Below, piece after piece: positions 8,752 to 18,708 of a DNA stretch of 64,000 bases. The notes under the pieces are model-generated. The model was not told the origin of the DNA. It made no database searches and saw only the letters and a program-made list of their open reading frames with translations. The position numbers and the translations under genes were made by a program. Within the stretch, counting starts at the first letter, position 1; each line of letters begins with the position of its first letter. The stretch comes from an uncultured Chlamydia sp. GTDB lineage: Bacteria > Chlamydiota > Chlamydiia > Chlamydiales > Simkaniaceae. The stretch is from contig CAMGYI010000001.1 of the NCBI GenBank assembly GCA_946127115.1, positions 1,115,766-1,179,765 on the forward strand. The letters are read 5' to 3'.

Positions 8752-9081
8752 TGCTGCAAAAATGAGATATGACACCTCTAGAAAGAGAAAGAGTTTAGAT
8801 TTGACTTTTTCAGGACGAAAAACAATCAACAACCTCAATTCCCATCTCTTTCGTCTCAGGGCTTGATAGACTTGGTTCGATTGAAGGAGTCGTTTTGCTT
8901 CTATCTTTGTCTCCATACATTTGATAGCAAAATCTGAACCATAGAAATACTCTCCTGAAGCAAACATCTAGCCAGTCACTTGGAATTATTTGAGTTTGTT
9001 TGAGTATAGTTAGTTGCATTTGACGCTCTAAGATCAGTTATATGATTTATCAAAAATATAGCTTTGGTACAAGATGGAAGT
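8752..9081. other. Intergenic stretch without a supported gene
   Basis: Two short overlapping minus-strand open frames exist here (ends at 8810 and 8680), but neither resembles a known family nor has a ribosome site, and one runs into the phospholipase gene. At 8988-9008 is a solitary copy of the TGAGTTTGTTTGAGTATA motif that also forms the inner ends of the inverted arms at 3898 and 5583. Confidence 0.5.
8988..9008 (+). repeat. Solitary copy of the TGAGTTTGTTTGAGTATA motif
   Basis: Same motif as at 3881-3898 and, inverted, 5583-5600. The rest of the 130-bp arm is absent here. It lies between the phospholipase and manA genes. Confidence 0.7.
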
Positions 9082-9987
9082 ATGTTATATCCGCTACTGT
9101 TTATTCCAGTTTACAAGGACTACGTCTGGGGAGGACGTCAGATTCTTGAAAAATTTGAACGAGAGGGCCCTCTTGGAAAGATTGCCGAATCGTGGGAAGT
9201 TTCTGACCGCGAAGAGGGAATGAGTATCATTGAAAATGGTCCCCTAAAGGGAACATCCCTTCGTACCCTCTTTCTAGATAAGCGAGAAGCGCTAATGGGA
9301 AGAGACAACTATCATATTCGCTTTCCCCTCCTCCTAAAAATTATCGATGCACAGGAGAATTTAAGTGTGCAAGTTCACCCTCATAAGGGAACAGAGGCCA
9401 AGAACGAAGCATGGTATATTATAGATGGGGAGAAAGATGCAGTGGTCTATGCAGGTTTGAACAGAAATTTCTCAACTGAAGAGATCAATCAAAAACTCCC
9501 CACAAAAGAGATTCTTTCTCTTATGCGAATGATATCTGTAAAGCGGGATAACATGATCTCAATTCCAGGAGGCCGCCTCCACGCGATAGGGTCCGGGACA
9601 CTCCTTTTTGAAATTCAGCAATGCTCGAATACAACCTATCGAGTCTACGACTGGGAACGGAGACGACCGCTTCATATTGACAAGGCCAAGTCTGTTCTCC
9701 TCTATACTGATACAGAAGATCCCCGCATCTCCTCCAAACTAATTAATGAAACCCCAAGTTACCGACAAACTGAACTGATTCGTACCCCTTATTTTGTCGT
9801 GGAGAAATGGGAACTTTTCTCCTCTCAAAAATGGCAAAAACTCCCCGACCAATGCGCGATGCTTTTCTGCTTAGAAGGAGAAAACTCCCTTGTTCCCATT
9901 GGAAGAACATGCCTTATTCCAGCAAGTTGTCCTCTGATAGAGATCACAACAGCCGGTACAATTCTAATCCAGGTATTTCTTCCTTAA
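9082..9987 (+). CDS. manA: Mannose-6-phosphate isomerase, class I
   Basis: 301 residues, the short bacterial class I type. It interconverts fructose-6-phosphate and mannose-6-phosphate. Visible hallmarks are the start YPLLFIPVYKDYVWGGRQIL, the zinc-binding QVHPHKG segment, and the IPGGRLHAIGSGTLLFEIQ cupin segment followed by TYRVYDWER. The ATG at 9082 is chosen because it directly precedes the conserved N terminus; a TTG at 9064 is in frame. With ManC at 52090 it completes the route toward GDP-mannose except for a phosphomannomutase, which is not in this window. Confidence 0.88.
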   Translation: MLYPLLFIPVYKDYVWGGRQILEKFEREGPLGKIAESWEVSDREEGMSIIENGPLKGTSLRTLFLDKREALMGRDNYHIRFPLLLKIIDAQENLSVQVHPHKGTEAKNEAWYIIDGEKDAVVYAGLNRNFSTEEINQKLPTKEILSLMRMISVKRDNMISIPGGRLHAIGSGTLLFEIQQCSNTTYRVYDWERRRPLHIDKAKSVLLYTDTEDPRISSKLINETPSYRQTELIRTPYFVVEKWELFSSQKWQKLPDQCAMLFCLEGENSLVPIGRTCLIPASCPLIEITTAGTILIQVFLP

Positions 9988-10086
9988 TCTAATACCGAAG
10001 TAAAGTAAAAGTCGTGAATATGATCGACGATATTTTGATTTGAAAACGACTACAGGTCTTTTCTAAGACATCCCGCCTAACCTCTC

Positions 10087-10203
10087 TTAATCCAATCTGC
10101 TATACCTTGTCTTATATGCAACTCTAACCTGAAAAAGGGGCTGAGCTTCTGCTTCCTCCGCACTCGAGTAGGTAGCCTCAGTTTTTATTGACTGTGTTTT
10201 CAT
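10087..10203 (-). CDS. Small ORF with perfect Shine-Dalgarno, possible RadC-like remnant
   Basis: A 38-residue frame (starting MKTQSIKTEATYSS) preceded four bases upstream by a perfect AGGAGG. The C-terminal PLFQVRVAYKTRYS loosely resembles the start of JAB/RadC-type proteins of mobile elements, which would make it a truncated relic. The rest of the 9988-10440 gap has no gene. Confidence 0.35.
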   Translation of the reverse strand: MKTQSIKTEATYSSAEEAEAQPLFQVRVAYKTRYSRLD

Positions 10204-10232
10204 GCTACCTCCTACTCTTTTTTTCCTGCAGG

Positions 10233-10257
10233 GCTTTCGCACTTAAAGTACGAAAGC
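10233..10257. other. Near-perfect hairpin upstream of phosphoketolase
   Basis: GCTTTCG and CGAAAGC flank ACT-TAA-AGT with one mismatch. There is no T-tract on either side, so it is not a standard terminator. It could be a processing or regulatory structure, or a mobile-element end. It lies 184 bp before the phosphoketolase start. Confidence 0.4.
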
Positions 10258-10440
10258 TCTGGCATCTAACTCTAGTTTAGCTTTGTTTCCGTTCATTACT
10301 CTGGATGGTGAGATATAGGAAGTTGTTTATTTGGTTCTTTTACATTTCGCTGTTTGGCTTAGGGTGTCAATTCCTTCGGTATATTTTTTTGATACCATAA
10401 TTCATGATTTTCATTTATAGAAAAAAAGAGAGGTTTATCC

Positions 10441-12765
10441 ATGGAAGATATAAAAAGAATTGAAATCATTGATGCTTATTTCCGAGCAGCAAATTATTTA
10501 TCGATTGGGCAAATTTATCTGAAGAATAACCCTCTACTAAAAGAGCCTCTTCAGAAGGATCACCTTAAGAAAAGACTTCTTGGTCATTGGGGAACCTCTC
10601 CAGGGTTAAACTTCATCTATGCTCATTTGAACCGATTCATCCAGGATACAAACGCTCAGGTGATTTACGTTACGGGACCTGGTCATGGAGGGCCTGCTCT
10701 GCGTGCCAATATATTCTTGGAAGGTGTAATGACCGAAATCTACCCGGATCTTTCGATGGATCTTTCTGGAGCCAAAAAACTCATGAAAGATTTTTCATGG
10801 CCCGGGGGTGTTCCCAGCCACGTCAGCCCTCCAACCCCAGGATCGATTCATGAAGGAGGAGAATTGGGATACTCTCTTATTCATGCCTATGGAGCGGTTC
10901 TCGATAATCCTGATTTGATTGCCGTTTGCGTTGTGGGTGATGGAGAAGCTGAAACCGGTCCACTAGCAACAAGTTGGCATTCGAACAAATTTATCAATCC
11001 TAGCCGCGATGGAACAGTTCTTCCTATTCTTCATCTCAATGGTTATAAGATCTCAGGACCAACGATCATGGGACGAATGACCGATAAAAAGCTTGAAATG
11101 TTTTTTAGAGGATCAGGTTACAATCCCCGCTTCGTTGAAGGAGACGACCCGAAAATTCTCCACAAAATCTTTTGGGAAACGCTTGATTGGGCTTACGACG
11201 AAATCCAAAAAAATAAAAAAGAACCAACAGATCATTCGATAGACTGGCCCATGATTATACTTCGCACCCCTAAAGGATGGACGGGTCCTAAAATAGTCGA
11301 CGGACAGAAAGTAGAAGGAACCTTTCGTTCGCATCAAGTTCCCCTGTCCGATGTCATCAATAATGAGCAGCATTTCAAAATCCTTGAAAACTGGCTTAAA
11401 AGCTACAGGCCTGAAGAGCTATTTGATGAAAGAGGCCACCCCAATGGGGAGCTTTTGAAACTGGTTCCCAAAAAGAACCTCCGTATGGGTGCATCTCCTC
11501 ATGCCAATGGGGGCCTCCTTATGAAAAATTTGAAAATTCCTGACTATACTAAATATGAAGTCAAAGTCCCCAAGCCCGGATCGGTGATTGGAGAGGCGAC
11601 TCGAGAACTTGGAAAATTTATTCGAGACATCATGAAGGAAAATACAAACAATTTTCGAGTGTTTTGTCCGGATGAGACCAACTCTAATCGCCTCAATCAT
11701 GTTTTTGATGTGACAGGTAGAACGTATCTTGGCGAAATTCTCGATAGTGACGATGATCTTTCTCATGAGGGGCGGATCATGGAGGTCTTGAGTGAGCACC
11801 TCTGCCAAGGATGGCTAGAAGGATATCTCCTGACTGGACGCCATGGTATTTTCCCTTGCTATGAGGCCTTTGCCCTCATTGTTGACTCGATGCTTAATCA
11901 ACATGGGAAATGGCTCAAAGCTTGCTTAGAACTCCCTTGGAGGAAGGCAATTCCTTCTCTAAACTACCTTCTTACCTCTCATGCTTGGCGCCAGGATCAC
12001 AATGGTTATAGCCACCAAGGTCCGGGATTCATCGAATCGGTAATGCAAAAAAAATCGACCGTTGCACGGATCTATCTTCCTCCTGATGCCAACTGTCTTC
12101 TTGCGATTGGAAGCCACTGCTTGCAAAGTCAGAACTATATCAATCTGATTGTTTCTGGAAAACAACCGATGCCTCAGTGGCTTACCATGAAAGAGGCAAA
12201 AGCTCATACGGAAAAAGGTGCAGGAATCTGGGAGTGGGCCAGCCACAATGGTGAACCCGATGTTGTGATGGCATGTGCTGGTGACACTCCAACTCTTGAG
12301 ATCCTAGCTGCTGTTTCCTTGTTTAGAAAACACGTTCCTGATTTGAAAGTAAGAGTGGTCAATGTCGTTGATCTTTTTACATTAATTCCTCACTCGCGCC
12401 ATCCACATGGATTTGACGACGAAACCTTCGATAGCCTCTTTACAAAAGAAAGTCCTGTCATTTTCGCCTTCCATGGTCACCCCAGGGTGATTCATGAACT
12501 CATCTACGCAAGAGGAAACCCCCACCGCTTCCATGTCCGAGGCTATATTGAAGAAGGAACCACAACGACCCCCTTTGACATGGTTGTTTGCAACCATATG
12601 AGCCGATACCACCTAGCCATGGAAGCTCTCCATCGAGTCTCTCGTTTGAAATCCGAGACTGGAAATTTTATTGCTGAATGCAAAAACACACTTGAGAAGC
12701 ATAAATCCTATATCTATGAATATGGTGAAGACATCCCTGAGGTACTCAATTGGGAATGGGAATAG
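10441..12765 (+). CDS. xfp: Xylulose-5-phosphate/fructose-6-phosphate phosphoketolase
   Basis: 774 residues, full length for the family. It is TPP-dependent and splits xylulose-5-phosphate (or fructose-6-phosphate) with phosphate to acetyl-phosphate plus glyceraldehyde-3-phosphate (or erythrose-4-phosphate). Clear hallmarks: [56 protein letters not shown], the TPP motif [19 protein letters not shown], and the C-terminal [13 protein letters not shown]-type segment (here [14 protein letters not shown]). ATG at 10441 is preceded by AGAGAGG. It overlaps the downstream phosphorylase, forming a three-gene operon. Whether an acetate kinase is present to harvest ATP cannot be judged here. Confidence 0.95.
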   Translation: MEDIKRIEIIDAYFRAANYLSIGQIYLKNNPLLKEPLQKDHLKKRLLGHWGTSPGLNFIYAHLNRFIQDTNAQVIYVTGPGHGGPALRANIFLEGVMTEIYPDLSMDLSGAKKLMKDFSWPGGVPSHVSPPTPGSIHEGGELGYSLIHAYGAVLDNPDLIAVCVVGDGEAETGPLATSWHSNKFINPSRDGTVLPILHLNGYKISGPTIMGRMTDKKLEMFFRGSGYNPRFVEGDDPKILHKIFWETLDWAYDEIQKNKKEPTDHSIDWPMIILRTPKGWTGPKIVDGQKVEGTFRSHQVPLSDVINNEQHFKILENWLKSYRPEELFDERGHPNGELLKLVPKKNLRMGASPHANGGLLMKNLKIPDYTKYEVKVPKPGSVIGEATRELGKFIRDIMKENTNNFRVFCPDETNSNRLNHVFDVTGRTYLGEILDSDDDLSHEGRIMEVLSEHLCQGWLEGYLLTGRHGIFPCYEAFALIVDSMLNQHGKWLKACLELPWRKAIPSLNYLLTSHAWRQDHNGYSHQGPGFIESVMQKKSTVARIYLPPDANCLLAIGSHCLQSQNYINLIVSGKQPMPQWLTMKEAKAHTEKGAGIWEWASHNGEPDVVMACAGDTPTLEILAAVSLFRKHVPDLKVRVVNVVDLFTLIPHSRHPHGFDDETFDSLFTKESPVIFAFHGHPRVIHELIYARGNPHRFHVRGYIEEGTTTTPFDMVVCNHMSRYHLAMEALHRVSRLKSETGNFIAECKNTLEKHKSYIYEYGEDIPEVLNWEWE

Positions 12766-14750
12766 ATCTCCATATCTTAGCTCTCGATCTCCGACGCTGC
12801 TCAAGTTATTTTGCCAATGAACTCTGGGAGAAAATCGACCCTGATCTTTGGAGGGAAACCCGAAATCCATGGCTTATCCTTCGAACACTTAGTGATGCCC
12901 GAAAAAAAAAGCTTGAAGAGGATAAAGCATTCTCCTCTTTATTGAACTCACATTTAGAGCGGAGAAAAAAAGATCTTCAAGCTTCAAATTGGTTCAAAAA
13001 GACGTATGGGAAGAAAATGACGAGCGCCTATTTCAGTATGGAGTTTGGGCTAAGTGAATCTCTCCCCATCTATTCTGGAGGACTGGGTCTTCTTGCTGGG
13101 GATCACCTTAAAGCTTGCAGCGATCTAGGTGTCTCTCTTGTGGGAATCGGTCTTCTCTACCAACAAGGTTATTTTCGGCAAGAAATCAGCCTCGATGGTG
13201 AACAGGTTGCTCTATACCCTTTTAATGAACCAAGCCAACTACCTGTTGAAAAGGTGAATATCCGGATCCCTGTTGAGTTTCCAGGCCGTACAGTCTTTTT
13301 TCGGGTCCACAAAGCAAAGGTCGGTAACATTCCTCTCTATCTCCTTGACAGCAATGATCTTCTCAATAAACCCACAGACCGAGGAATAACAAGTGAGCTC
13401 TATGGAGGGGGGGTCGAAACCCGCTTAAAACAAGAAGTCGCTCTAGGGATTGGAGGAGTGCGTCTTCTAAAAGCTCTGGGAATTGAAGCAGATGTCTTTC
13501 ACCTCAACGAAGGACATGCTGCGTTTGCAACACTAGAAAGAGCTCGTTATAGAGAAGAACCCTTTGAAGAAGCTTTCAAAAAAGTGAAAGAAAAGACCTT
13601 ATTCACAACCCACACCCCTGTTGAAGCAGGTTTTGATCGTTTCCCAATTGATCTTATGCGAACAGGGTTTGCGGAGTATGCAAAAAGCCTTGGCATTTCC
13701 ATTGAAGATCTTCTAGCCCTTGGACAAGTTAAAAAATCAGACCCTTTTAATATGGCTTATTTAGCTGTTCGAGGAAGTGCCCATGTCAATGGAGTGAGCA
13801 AACTCCATGGAGAAGTGAGCCAAAAGCTCTTCAAAAAACTAGGATGTACGGTTGGATCCATTACCAATGGAGTCCATATCCCTTCTTGGGAATCTCCAGA
13901 ATCTGATAAGCTCTGGTGCCAATGCGCTGGAGAACACCGGTGGTATGAACCTATTGAAACCCTAGAAGGTAAGCTCAGAACAATCTCTGAAGATAAGCTT
14001 TGGGAGTACCGGAATAAATCCCGAAAAAAGCTAATCGATTACACAAGAAATCGGCTAAAAAAAGAACTTTTCCGAAGAGGCGTACCTGAAAAAATCACCT
14101 CTCATCTCGATCAGTTTCTAGATCCAGAAGTTCTGACTATTGGATTTTCCCGTCGCTTCGCCACCTATAAACGGGTCGATCTTCTCTTGCAAGACGAAGA
14201 ACGCCTTTTGAGCCTTCTTAAAGAAAAGAAAGTTCAGCTTATCATTGCTGGGAAGGCGCATCCTGCAGATGTGCCGGGGCAAGCTCTGGTTCAAAAGTGG
14301 GTTGGTTTTACAAGCCGTCCTGATGTACGCCCATATGCAGTATTTCTCTCAGATTACGACATCCTCCTAGCTGAGCGTCTCGTCCAAGGTATGGATCTTT
14401 GGGTAAATACACCTCGGCGTCCTTGGGAGGCCAGTGGGACTAGCGGTATGAAAGTTCTTGCAAATGGAGGACTCAACTTCTCTTCTCTTGATGGATGGTG
14501 GGCCGAAGCGTATACCCCAGATGTGGGTTGGGCAATATCAGGAAACGATGATAAAAAAGATGGGAAACAGCTCATTACACTTTTAGAAAACGAGATCATT
14601 CCCCTCTTTTATAATCGCGATAAAAACAACATCCCTAGAGGATGGCTGAAAAAAATCAAAAAAAGTATGGCGCGCCTCACTCCTGAATATTCTACACACA
14701 GAATGGTACGCGACTATGTTGAAAAGTATTATCTGGAGATGATTGGATGA
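12756..14750 (+). CDS. glgP: Alpha-glucan (glycogen) phosphorylase
   Basis: 664 residues, the short actinobacterial/Thermotoga-type phosphorylase (about 200 residues shorter at the ends than E. coli GlgP). It releases glucose-1-phosphate from alpha-1,4-glucans. It shows [27 protein letters not shown]-type sequence in two blocks, [20 protein letters not shown], and the PLP site [12 protein letters not shown] with Lys566. The ATG at 12756 overlaps the xfp stop by 10 bp, and its own stop overlaps the next start (ATGA). Co-transcription with phosphoketolase suggests glycogen carbon is steered into the phosphoketolase shunt. Confidence 0.93.
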   Translation: MGIDLHILALDLRRCSSYFANELWEKIDPDLWRETRNPWLILRTLSDARKKKLEEDKAFSSLLNSHLERRKKDLQASNWFKKTYGKKMTSAYFSMEFGLSESLPIYSGGLGLLAGDHLKACSDLGVSLVGIGLLYQQGYFRQEISLDGEQVALYPFNEPSQLPVEKVNIRIPVEFPGRTVFFRVHKAKVGNIPLYLLDSNDLLNKPTDRGITSELYGGGVETRLKQEVALGIGGVRLLKALGIEADVFHLNEGHAAFATLERARYREEPFEEAFKKVKEKTLFTTHTPVEAGFDRFPIDLMRTGFAEYAKSLGISIEDLLALGQVKKSDPFNMAYLAVRGSAHVNGVSKLHGEVSQKLFKKLGCTVGSITNGVHIPSWESPESDKLWCQCAGEHRWYEPIETLEGKLRTISEDKLWEYRNKSRKKLIDYTRNRLKKELFRRGVPEKITSHLDQFLDPEVLTIGFSRRFATYKRVDLLLQDEERLLSLLKEKKVQLIIAGKAHPADVPGQALVQKWVGFTSRPDVRPYAVFLSDYDILLAERLVQGMDLWVNTPRRPWEASGTSGMKVLANGGLNFSSLDGWWAEAYTPDVGWAISGNDDKKDGKQLITLLENEIIPLFYNRDKNNIPRGWLKKIKKSMARLTPEYSTHRMVRDYVEKYYLEMIG

Positions 14751-17188
14751 CAGAGCAAAATGGACTCACCACAAAAGTGGCCAAAGAACGACTCAATAAA
14801 TATGGGGAAAACATCTTAGAGTTGAAAAAAAAGAGCATTTGGCTCCATCTATCCACCTTCTTCTGGGGACCGATTCCCTGGATGATTGAGATTGCGGCAA
14901 TTCTATCCGGCTATTTGCAGCAATGGCCAGATCTGATCATGATTCTTGCTCTTCTCTTCGTCAATGCCATATTAGGATTTTTCCAAGAGTTCAAGGCCAA
15001 CAATGCTATCGAAACACTGAAATCAAAATTGGCTCTGAAAGCAAGAGTTAAGCGGGATGGAAAATGGAAAAATATCGAAGCAAAAATGCTTGTTCCAGGA
15101 GATATTGTTTTTGTAAAACTAGGGAATATCATCCCAGCCGATATCAAACTTGTTTCCGGGGAATACCTCTCCGTTGACCAATCCTCACTCACAGGAGAAT
15201 CTCTTCCGGTCGACAAGAAAGTGGGAGAGACCGCTTACTCAGGAACCACAGCCAAGCTGGGAGAGATGGTAGGAGAGGTGATAGAAACAGGACTCAGCAC
15301 CTTCTTCGGGAAGACCGCCAAACTGGTTGCTACAGCAAAGTCGAAATCCCACTTTCAAGAAGCGGTTCTTAAAGTTGGTCATTTTTTAATCTTTCTTACC
15401 CTAGGGATTGCAGCAATCCTTCTCATTATTTCTCTTTTTCGAATACAAGTTTCCCACACCCTTCACTTAGAATTAGGCAACCTTTTGATTTTCCTTCTTG
15501 TCCTTGTAATTGCGGGGATTCCCGTTGCATTGCCAGCAGTTTTATCGATGACAATGGCGATTGGCGCCAACCGTATGGCGAAGCTTAAAGCAATTGTTTC
15601 AAAGCTTATCGCTATTGAAGAGCTCGCGGGAATGGATATTTTATGTTCTGATAAAACAGGGACTCTAACGAAAAACGATCTCACCGTAGGAGAGATTATT
15701 CCTTTCGAAAAATCTGCTGATGATGTCCTATTTGCTGCAGTCCTTGCTTCCGATTTAACAGGTGAAGACGCTATTGACCAAGCGATTGTCCATAAAGCGA
15801 AGAATATTGACGAGATAAAAAAGTACAAAATAGAAAAATTCATCCCCTTTGATCCAATTCGAAAACGAACCGAAGTTATTCTAACAACCCCTGAGGGGAA
15901 ACCCCTTCATATCAGTAAGGGAGCTCCTCAAATGGTTTTGGAACTTGCAAAACCTGATGAAGCCTTTGCCAAGAAGGTCAATGATGCTGTTGATGCCTTT
16001 GCAGCGCGGGGATTTCGCACTCTGGGAGTCGCAGAGGGAGACCGGCGCAGTTGGAAGTTTCTAGGACTTATTCCCCTTTTTGATCCCCCTCGCGAAGATA
16101 CGAAAGAGACCATCGATAGTGCACGGGCAATGGGTATCAGAATCAAAATGGTAACAGGAGACCACACAGCGATTGCACGCGAAATTTCTTCGAAGCTCGA
16201 TCTAGGATCAAACATCATGCCCGCAAAAGAAATCACCGAAAATAATATCGAAACGGCAGATGGATTTGCAGAAGTTTTTCCCAAACACAAGTTTAAAATT
16301 GTCCAAACTTTCCAAAAGAAAAATCATATTGTGGGGATGACAGGTGATGGGGTCAATGATGCCCCCGCTCTAAAACAAGCCGATATCGGGATTGCCGTGA
16401 GCAATGCTACTGATGCTGCAAGGGCCGCTGCTGACCTCATTCTCACAGATCCAGGGCTCATGGTTATCAAGAAAGCAATCGACGAAGCACGGTGCATTTT
16501 TGGGCGGATGAAGAGTTATACAATGTACCGCATCAGTGAAACCTGCCGCCTCCTTTTCTTCCTCTCTCTGGCAATGATCCTCTTTAAAATGCAGCCCCTA
16601 ACTGCTGTCATGATCATCTTAATCGCTCTTCTCAACGACATTCCTATCATGATGATTGCCTATGATCACATGCTCATTGAGAAAGAACCTGTCAAGTGGA
16701 ATATGAAGGAGATCTTCACAATCTCCATTGGCCTTGCCGTCGTTGGAGTGATTTCAACATTTGGACTCTTTTGGATCGGACAAGAAATTTGGCACTTCGA
16801 TTTGGCCCATATACGCACTCTCGCATTCTTGGCAATCCTCTGTGGTGGAAGTTTGACAATCTATCTTACAAGGAATACAGGAACACTGTTTGAACGTCCT
16901 CTTCCTGAGTGGAAATTCTTCTTTGCAACCCTCTTTTCTCAGGTCATAGGAACCCTTGTTTCAGTCTATGGACTCGACACAAGCGACTTCATTGGGATCG
17001 GATGGAAGTATGTTGGATGGTCTTGGCTCTATATTGGAGCTTGGTTCATCATCTGTATGGTAGTGAAGGTCGCACTCTATAAACTCATCGGGTATGAAGC
17101 AGCCCACCATGCTCGATTCCTAGATGAAACATCTGAGAATCTTAGTCCTCATTGTTGTAAAAAACAGGAAAGAATCAATTTTAATTAG
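14747..17188 (+). CDS. P3A-type plasma-membrane H+-ATPase
   Basis: 813 residues. P-type ATPase of the proton-exporting P3A class known from plants, fungi, archaea and some bacteria. In order: membrane pair (IPWMIEIAAILSGYLQQW, MILALLFVNAILGFFQEF), actuator TGES (149-152), M4 with GIPVALPAVLS, phosphorylation site DKTGTLTKND with Asp302, TGDGVNDAPALKQADIGIAV, and a membrane-rich C-terminal region. It lacks the long C-terminal autoinhibitory domain of plant and fungal pumps. The start overlaps glgP by 4 bp, making it the last gene of the xfp-glgP operon. Expected role: ATP-driven proton extrusion across the inner membrane. The exact ion is inferred from subfamily. Confidence 0.9.
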   Translation: MTEQNGLTTKVAKERLNKYGENILELKKKSIWLHLSTFFWGPIPWMIEIAAILSGYLQQWPDLIMILALLFVNAILGFFQEFKANNAIETLKSKLALKARVKRDGKWKNIEAKMLVPGDIVFVKLGNIIPADIKLVSGEYLSVDQSSLTGESLPVDKKVGETAYSGTTAKLGEMVGEVIETGLSTFFGKTAKLVATAKSKSHFQEAVLKVGHFLIFLTLGIAAILLIISLFRIQVSHTLHLELGNLLIFLLVLVIAGIPVALPAVLSMTMAIGANRMAKLKAIVSKLIAIEELAGMDILCSDKTGTLTKNDLTVGEIIPFEKSADDVLFAAVLASDLTGEDAIDQAIVHKAKNIDEIKKYKIEKFIPFDPIRKRTEVILTTPEGKPLHISKGAPQMVLELAKPDEAFAKKVNDAVDAFAARGFRTLGVAEGDRRSWKFLGLIPLFDPPREDTKETIDSARAMGIRIKMVTGDHTAIAREISSKLDLGSNIMPAKEITENNIETADGFAEVFPKHKFKIVQTFQKKNHIVGMTGDGVNDAPALKQADIGIAVSNATDAARAAADLILTDPGLMVIKKAIDEARCIFGRMKSYTMYRISETCRLLFFLSLAMILFKMQPLTAVMIILIALLNDIPIMMIAYDHMLIEKEPVKWNMKEIFTISIGLAVVGVISTFGLFWIGQEIWHFDLAHIRTLAFLAILCGGSLTIYLTRNTGTLFERPLPEWKFFFATLFSQVIGTLVSVYGLDTSDFIGIGWKYVGWSWLYIGAWFIICMVVKVALYKLIGYEAAHHARFLDETSENLSPHCCKKQERINFN

Positions 17189-17207
17189 AGAGCGTCTAGA
17201 TCAACAG

Positions 17208-18173
17208 TTAAGTTGATACAGAAAGTCCATGAATAGCGAGCGTGAGCGCCCCGAGCTTGCCAATATCATTTCCGAGCTGACTGGGCTCAATGCGGCAATA
17301 TTTAAGAGGAACACCCCAAGCAAAGTGAGGAATAGCCTGTTTCAAAGGATTCATCACGAGTTCGCTATTATGCATCGCAATGGTCCCGAGAATGATGGCA
17401 TCAGGGTTAAGAGTTTGAAGGAGAATCCCAATGCCCTGTGCTAGGCGATCAATATACTCTTCCCATACCTCTAGAGCGAAAGGATCACTTTGCCTGACAG
17501 CCTCAAGGAGTGCTCTCATATCTACGGCTTCCAAATTCCCAGCTATTTTTTTGATGGCTGTTTTTTTCCCACTGCGAATTGCCTCTTGAAGCCTCTGAGC
17601 TACATTCGCTCCGCCACAAAAGGCCTCAAAGCATCCTGTGAGCCCGCAGGAGCATTTAGGTCCTTTCGGATCAAGAATAAAGTGCCCTACCTCTCCGCCT
17701 GTATCGGTCCCTCCTTGGTGAAGCTTTCCATCAATGATCAGTCCGCCACCCATCCCCGTGCTCATGGTTAGATAAATGAGATTATCGACATGTTTTGCAC
17801 CACCAAACTCCCACTCGGCCAACGCTCCGGCATTTGCATCATTGTCCATAAAAACCGGTCGATCAAGTTTTTCGCGCAAGTATTGAACAATAGGAACATC
17901 TACCCATTCTGGAAGATTGGGGGGTGTAATCATCCGCTCAGTTTTCGTTGAAACAGGCCCCGGAGTAGCAAGGCCAATTGCTCGAATATCATTGAGCTCA
18001 ACATTTTCATCGCGAAGAAGATGCCCAATGAGCTCTACAATTTTGGGAAGACCTGTCTTTGGTCCTCCAAGAGACGCTGTCTCAAGTCTTTTGTGAGCGT
18101 GAATCACTCCTCCTTCGCTTCCTAAACAAACTGAGACTTTTGTTCCTCCAATATCTACACCTATGAGATCCAT
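17208..18173 (-). CDS. ROK-family sugar kinase, probable glucokinase
   Basis: 321 residues. The N-terminal phosphate-binding motif is GVDIGGTKVSV, followed by the catalytic segment MDNDANAGALAEWEFGGAKH, STGMGGGLIIDGKLHQG, and the ROK zinc site GHFILDPKG..CSCGLTGCFEAFCGG. No DNA-binding N terminus is present, so it is a kinase rather than a repressor. Glucokinase is most likely; N-acetyl-hexosamine kinase is possible. It converges on the H+-ATPase gene and follows the pentapeptide lipoprotein gene by 17 bp, probably in one transcript. Confidence 0.85.
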   Translation of the reverse strand: MDLIGVDIGGTKVSVCLGSEGGVIHAHKRLETASLGGPKTGLPKIVELIGHLLRDENVELNDIRAIGLATPGPVSTKTERMITPPNLPEWVDVPIVQYLREKLDRPVFMDNDANAGALAEWEFGGAKHVDNLIYLTMSTGMGGGLIIDGKLHQGGTDTGGEVGHFILDPKGPKCSCGLTGCFEAFCGGANVAQRLQEAIRSGKKTAIKKIAGNLEAVDMRALLEAVRQSDPFALEVWEEYIDRLAQGIGILLQTLNPDAIILGTIAMHNSELVMNPLKQAIPHFAWGVPLKYCRIEPSQLGNDIGKLGALTLAIHGLSVST

Positions 18174-18190
18174 AAAACCATTTCTTGTGA

Positions 18191-18637
18191 TTAATCAACA
18201 AAGGCTCCCTTGCCTGATAAATACTGCTTCATCTCGTCTGTCAAACCTCTGCTTTCTCTAAAATCCGTTTTGTTGACATCCGATCCTCTAAAACGAGTGT
18301 GTGTAAGATCTGCACCCTTAAAAGTTGCATGTTCAAGGTGGGCGCGTAAAAAGTCTGCCCCACGGCAGTCTGTATCCTCTAGATTAGCATGATCAAGGTA
18401 TGCTCCTTGTAAATTAACACTCACAAACTTTGATCCTTTGAGATTCGTTTTTTCTAAATTGCAATTTTTTAAATTGGAGTTAGTGAAATCCACATTTTTT
18501 AAGTCCATGCCACTAAGGTCAGCACCGACTAAACTCACATGTTGAAAATAACGTTTCCCCTCCTTAACTTCTTCTACCATGGATCCCCTACAACCCACTA
18601 AAAAGATGGGAATCACAAAAAATAAGGTCCACTTCAT
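18191..18637 (-). CDS. Pentapeptide-repeat lipoprotein
   Basis: 148 residues. A lipoprotein signal (MKWTLFFVIPIFLVGC, lipobox LVGC with Cys16) is followed by about 16 tandem A(D/N)LXX repeats between residues 34 and 130 (GADLSGMDLKNVDFTNSNLK and onward), which should form a right-handed beta-helix. Function is unknown; such helices usually act as binding scaffolds. Predicted to sit in the periplasm or outer membrane. It is transcribed ahead of the ROK kinase and divergently from cca. Confidence 0.8.
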   Translation of the reverse strand: MKWTLFFVIPIFLVGCRGSMVEEVKEGKRYFQHVSLVGADLSGMDLKNVDFTNSNLKNCNLEKTNLKGSKFVSVNLQGAYLDHANLEDTDCRGADFLRAHLEHATFKGADLTHTRFRGSDVNKTDFRESRGLTDEMKQYLSGKGAFVD

Positions 18638-18708
18638 TGACTTCTCCTAAAAAAAAGCTCGATATATTACCCTTGTAACTTGAGTGAGAGAATTCTGGAA
18701 AGGAAAAA

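Noticed and set aside
8680-9019. Two overlapping minus-strand frames after the phospholipase gene
   Set aside because: No ribosome site, no family similarity; one extends into the phospholipase gene.
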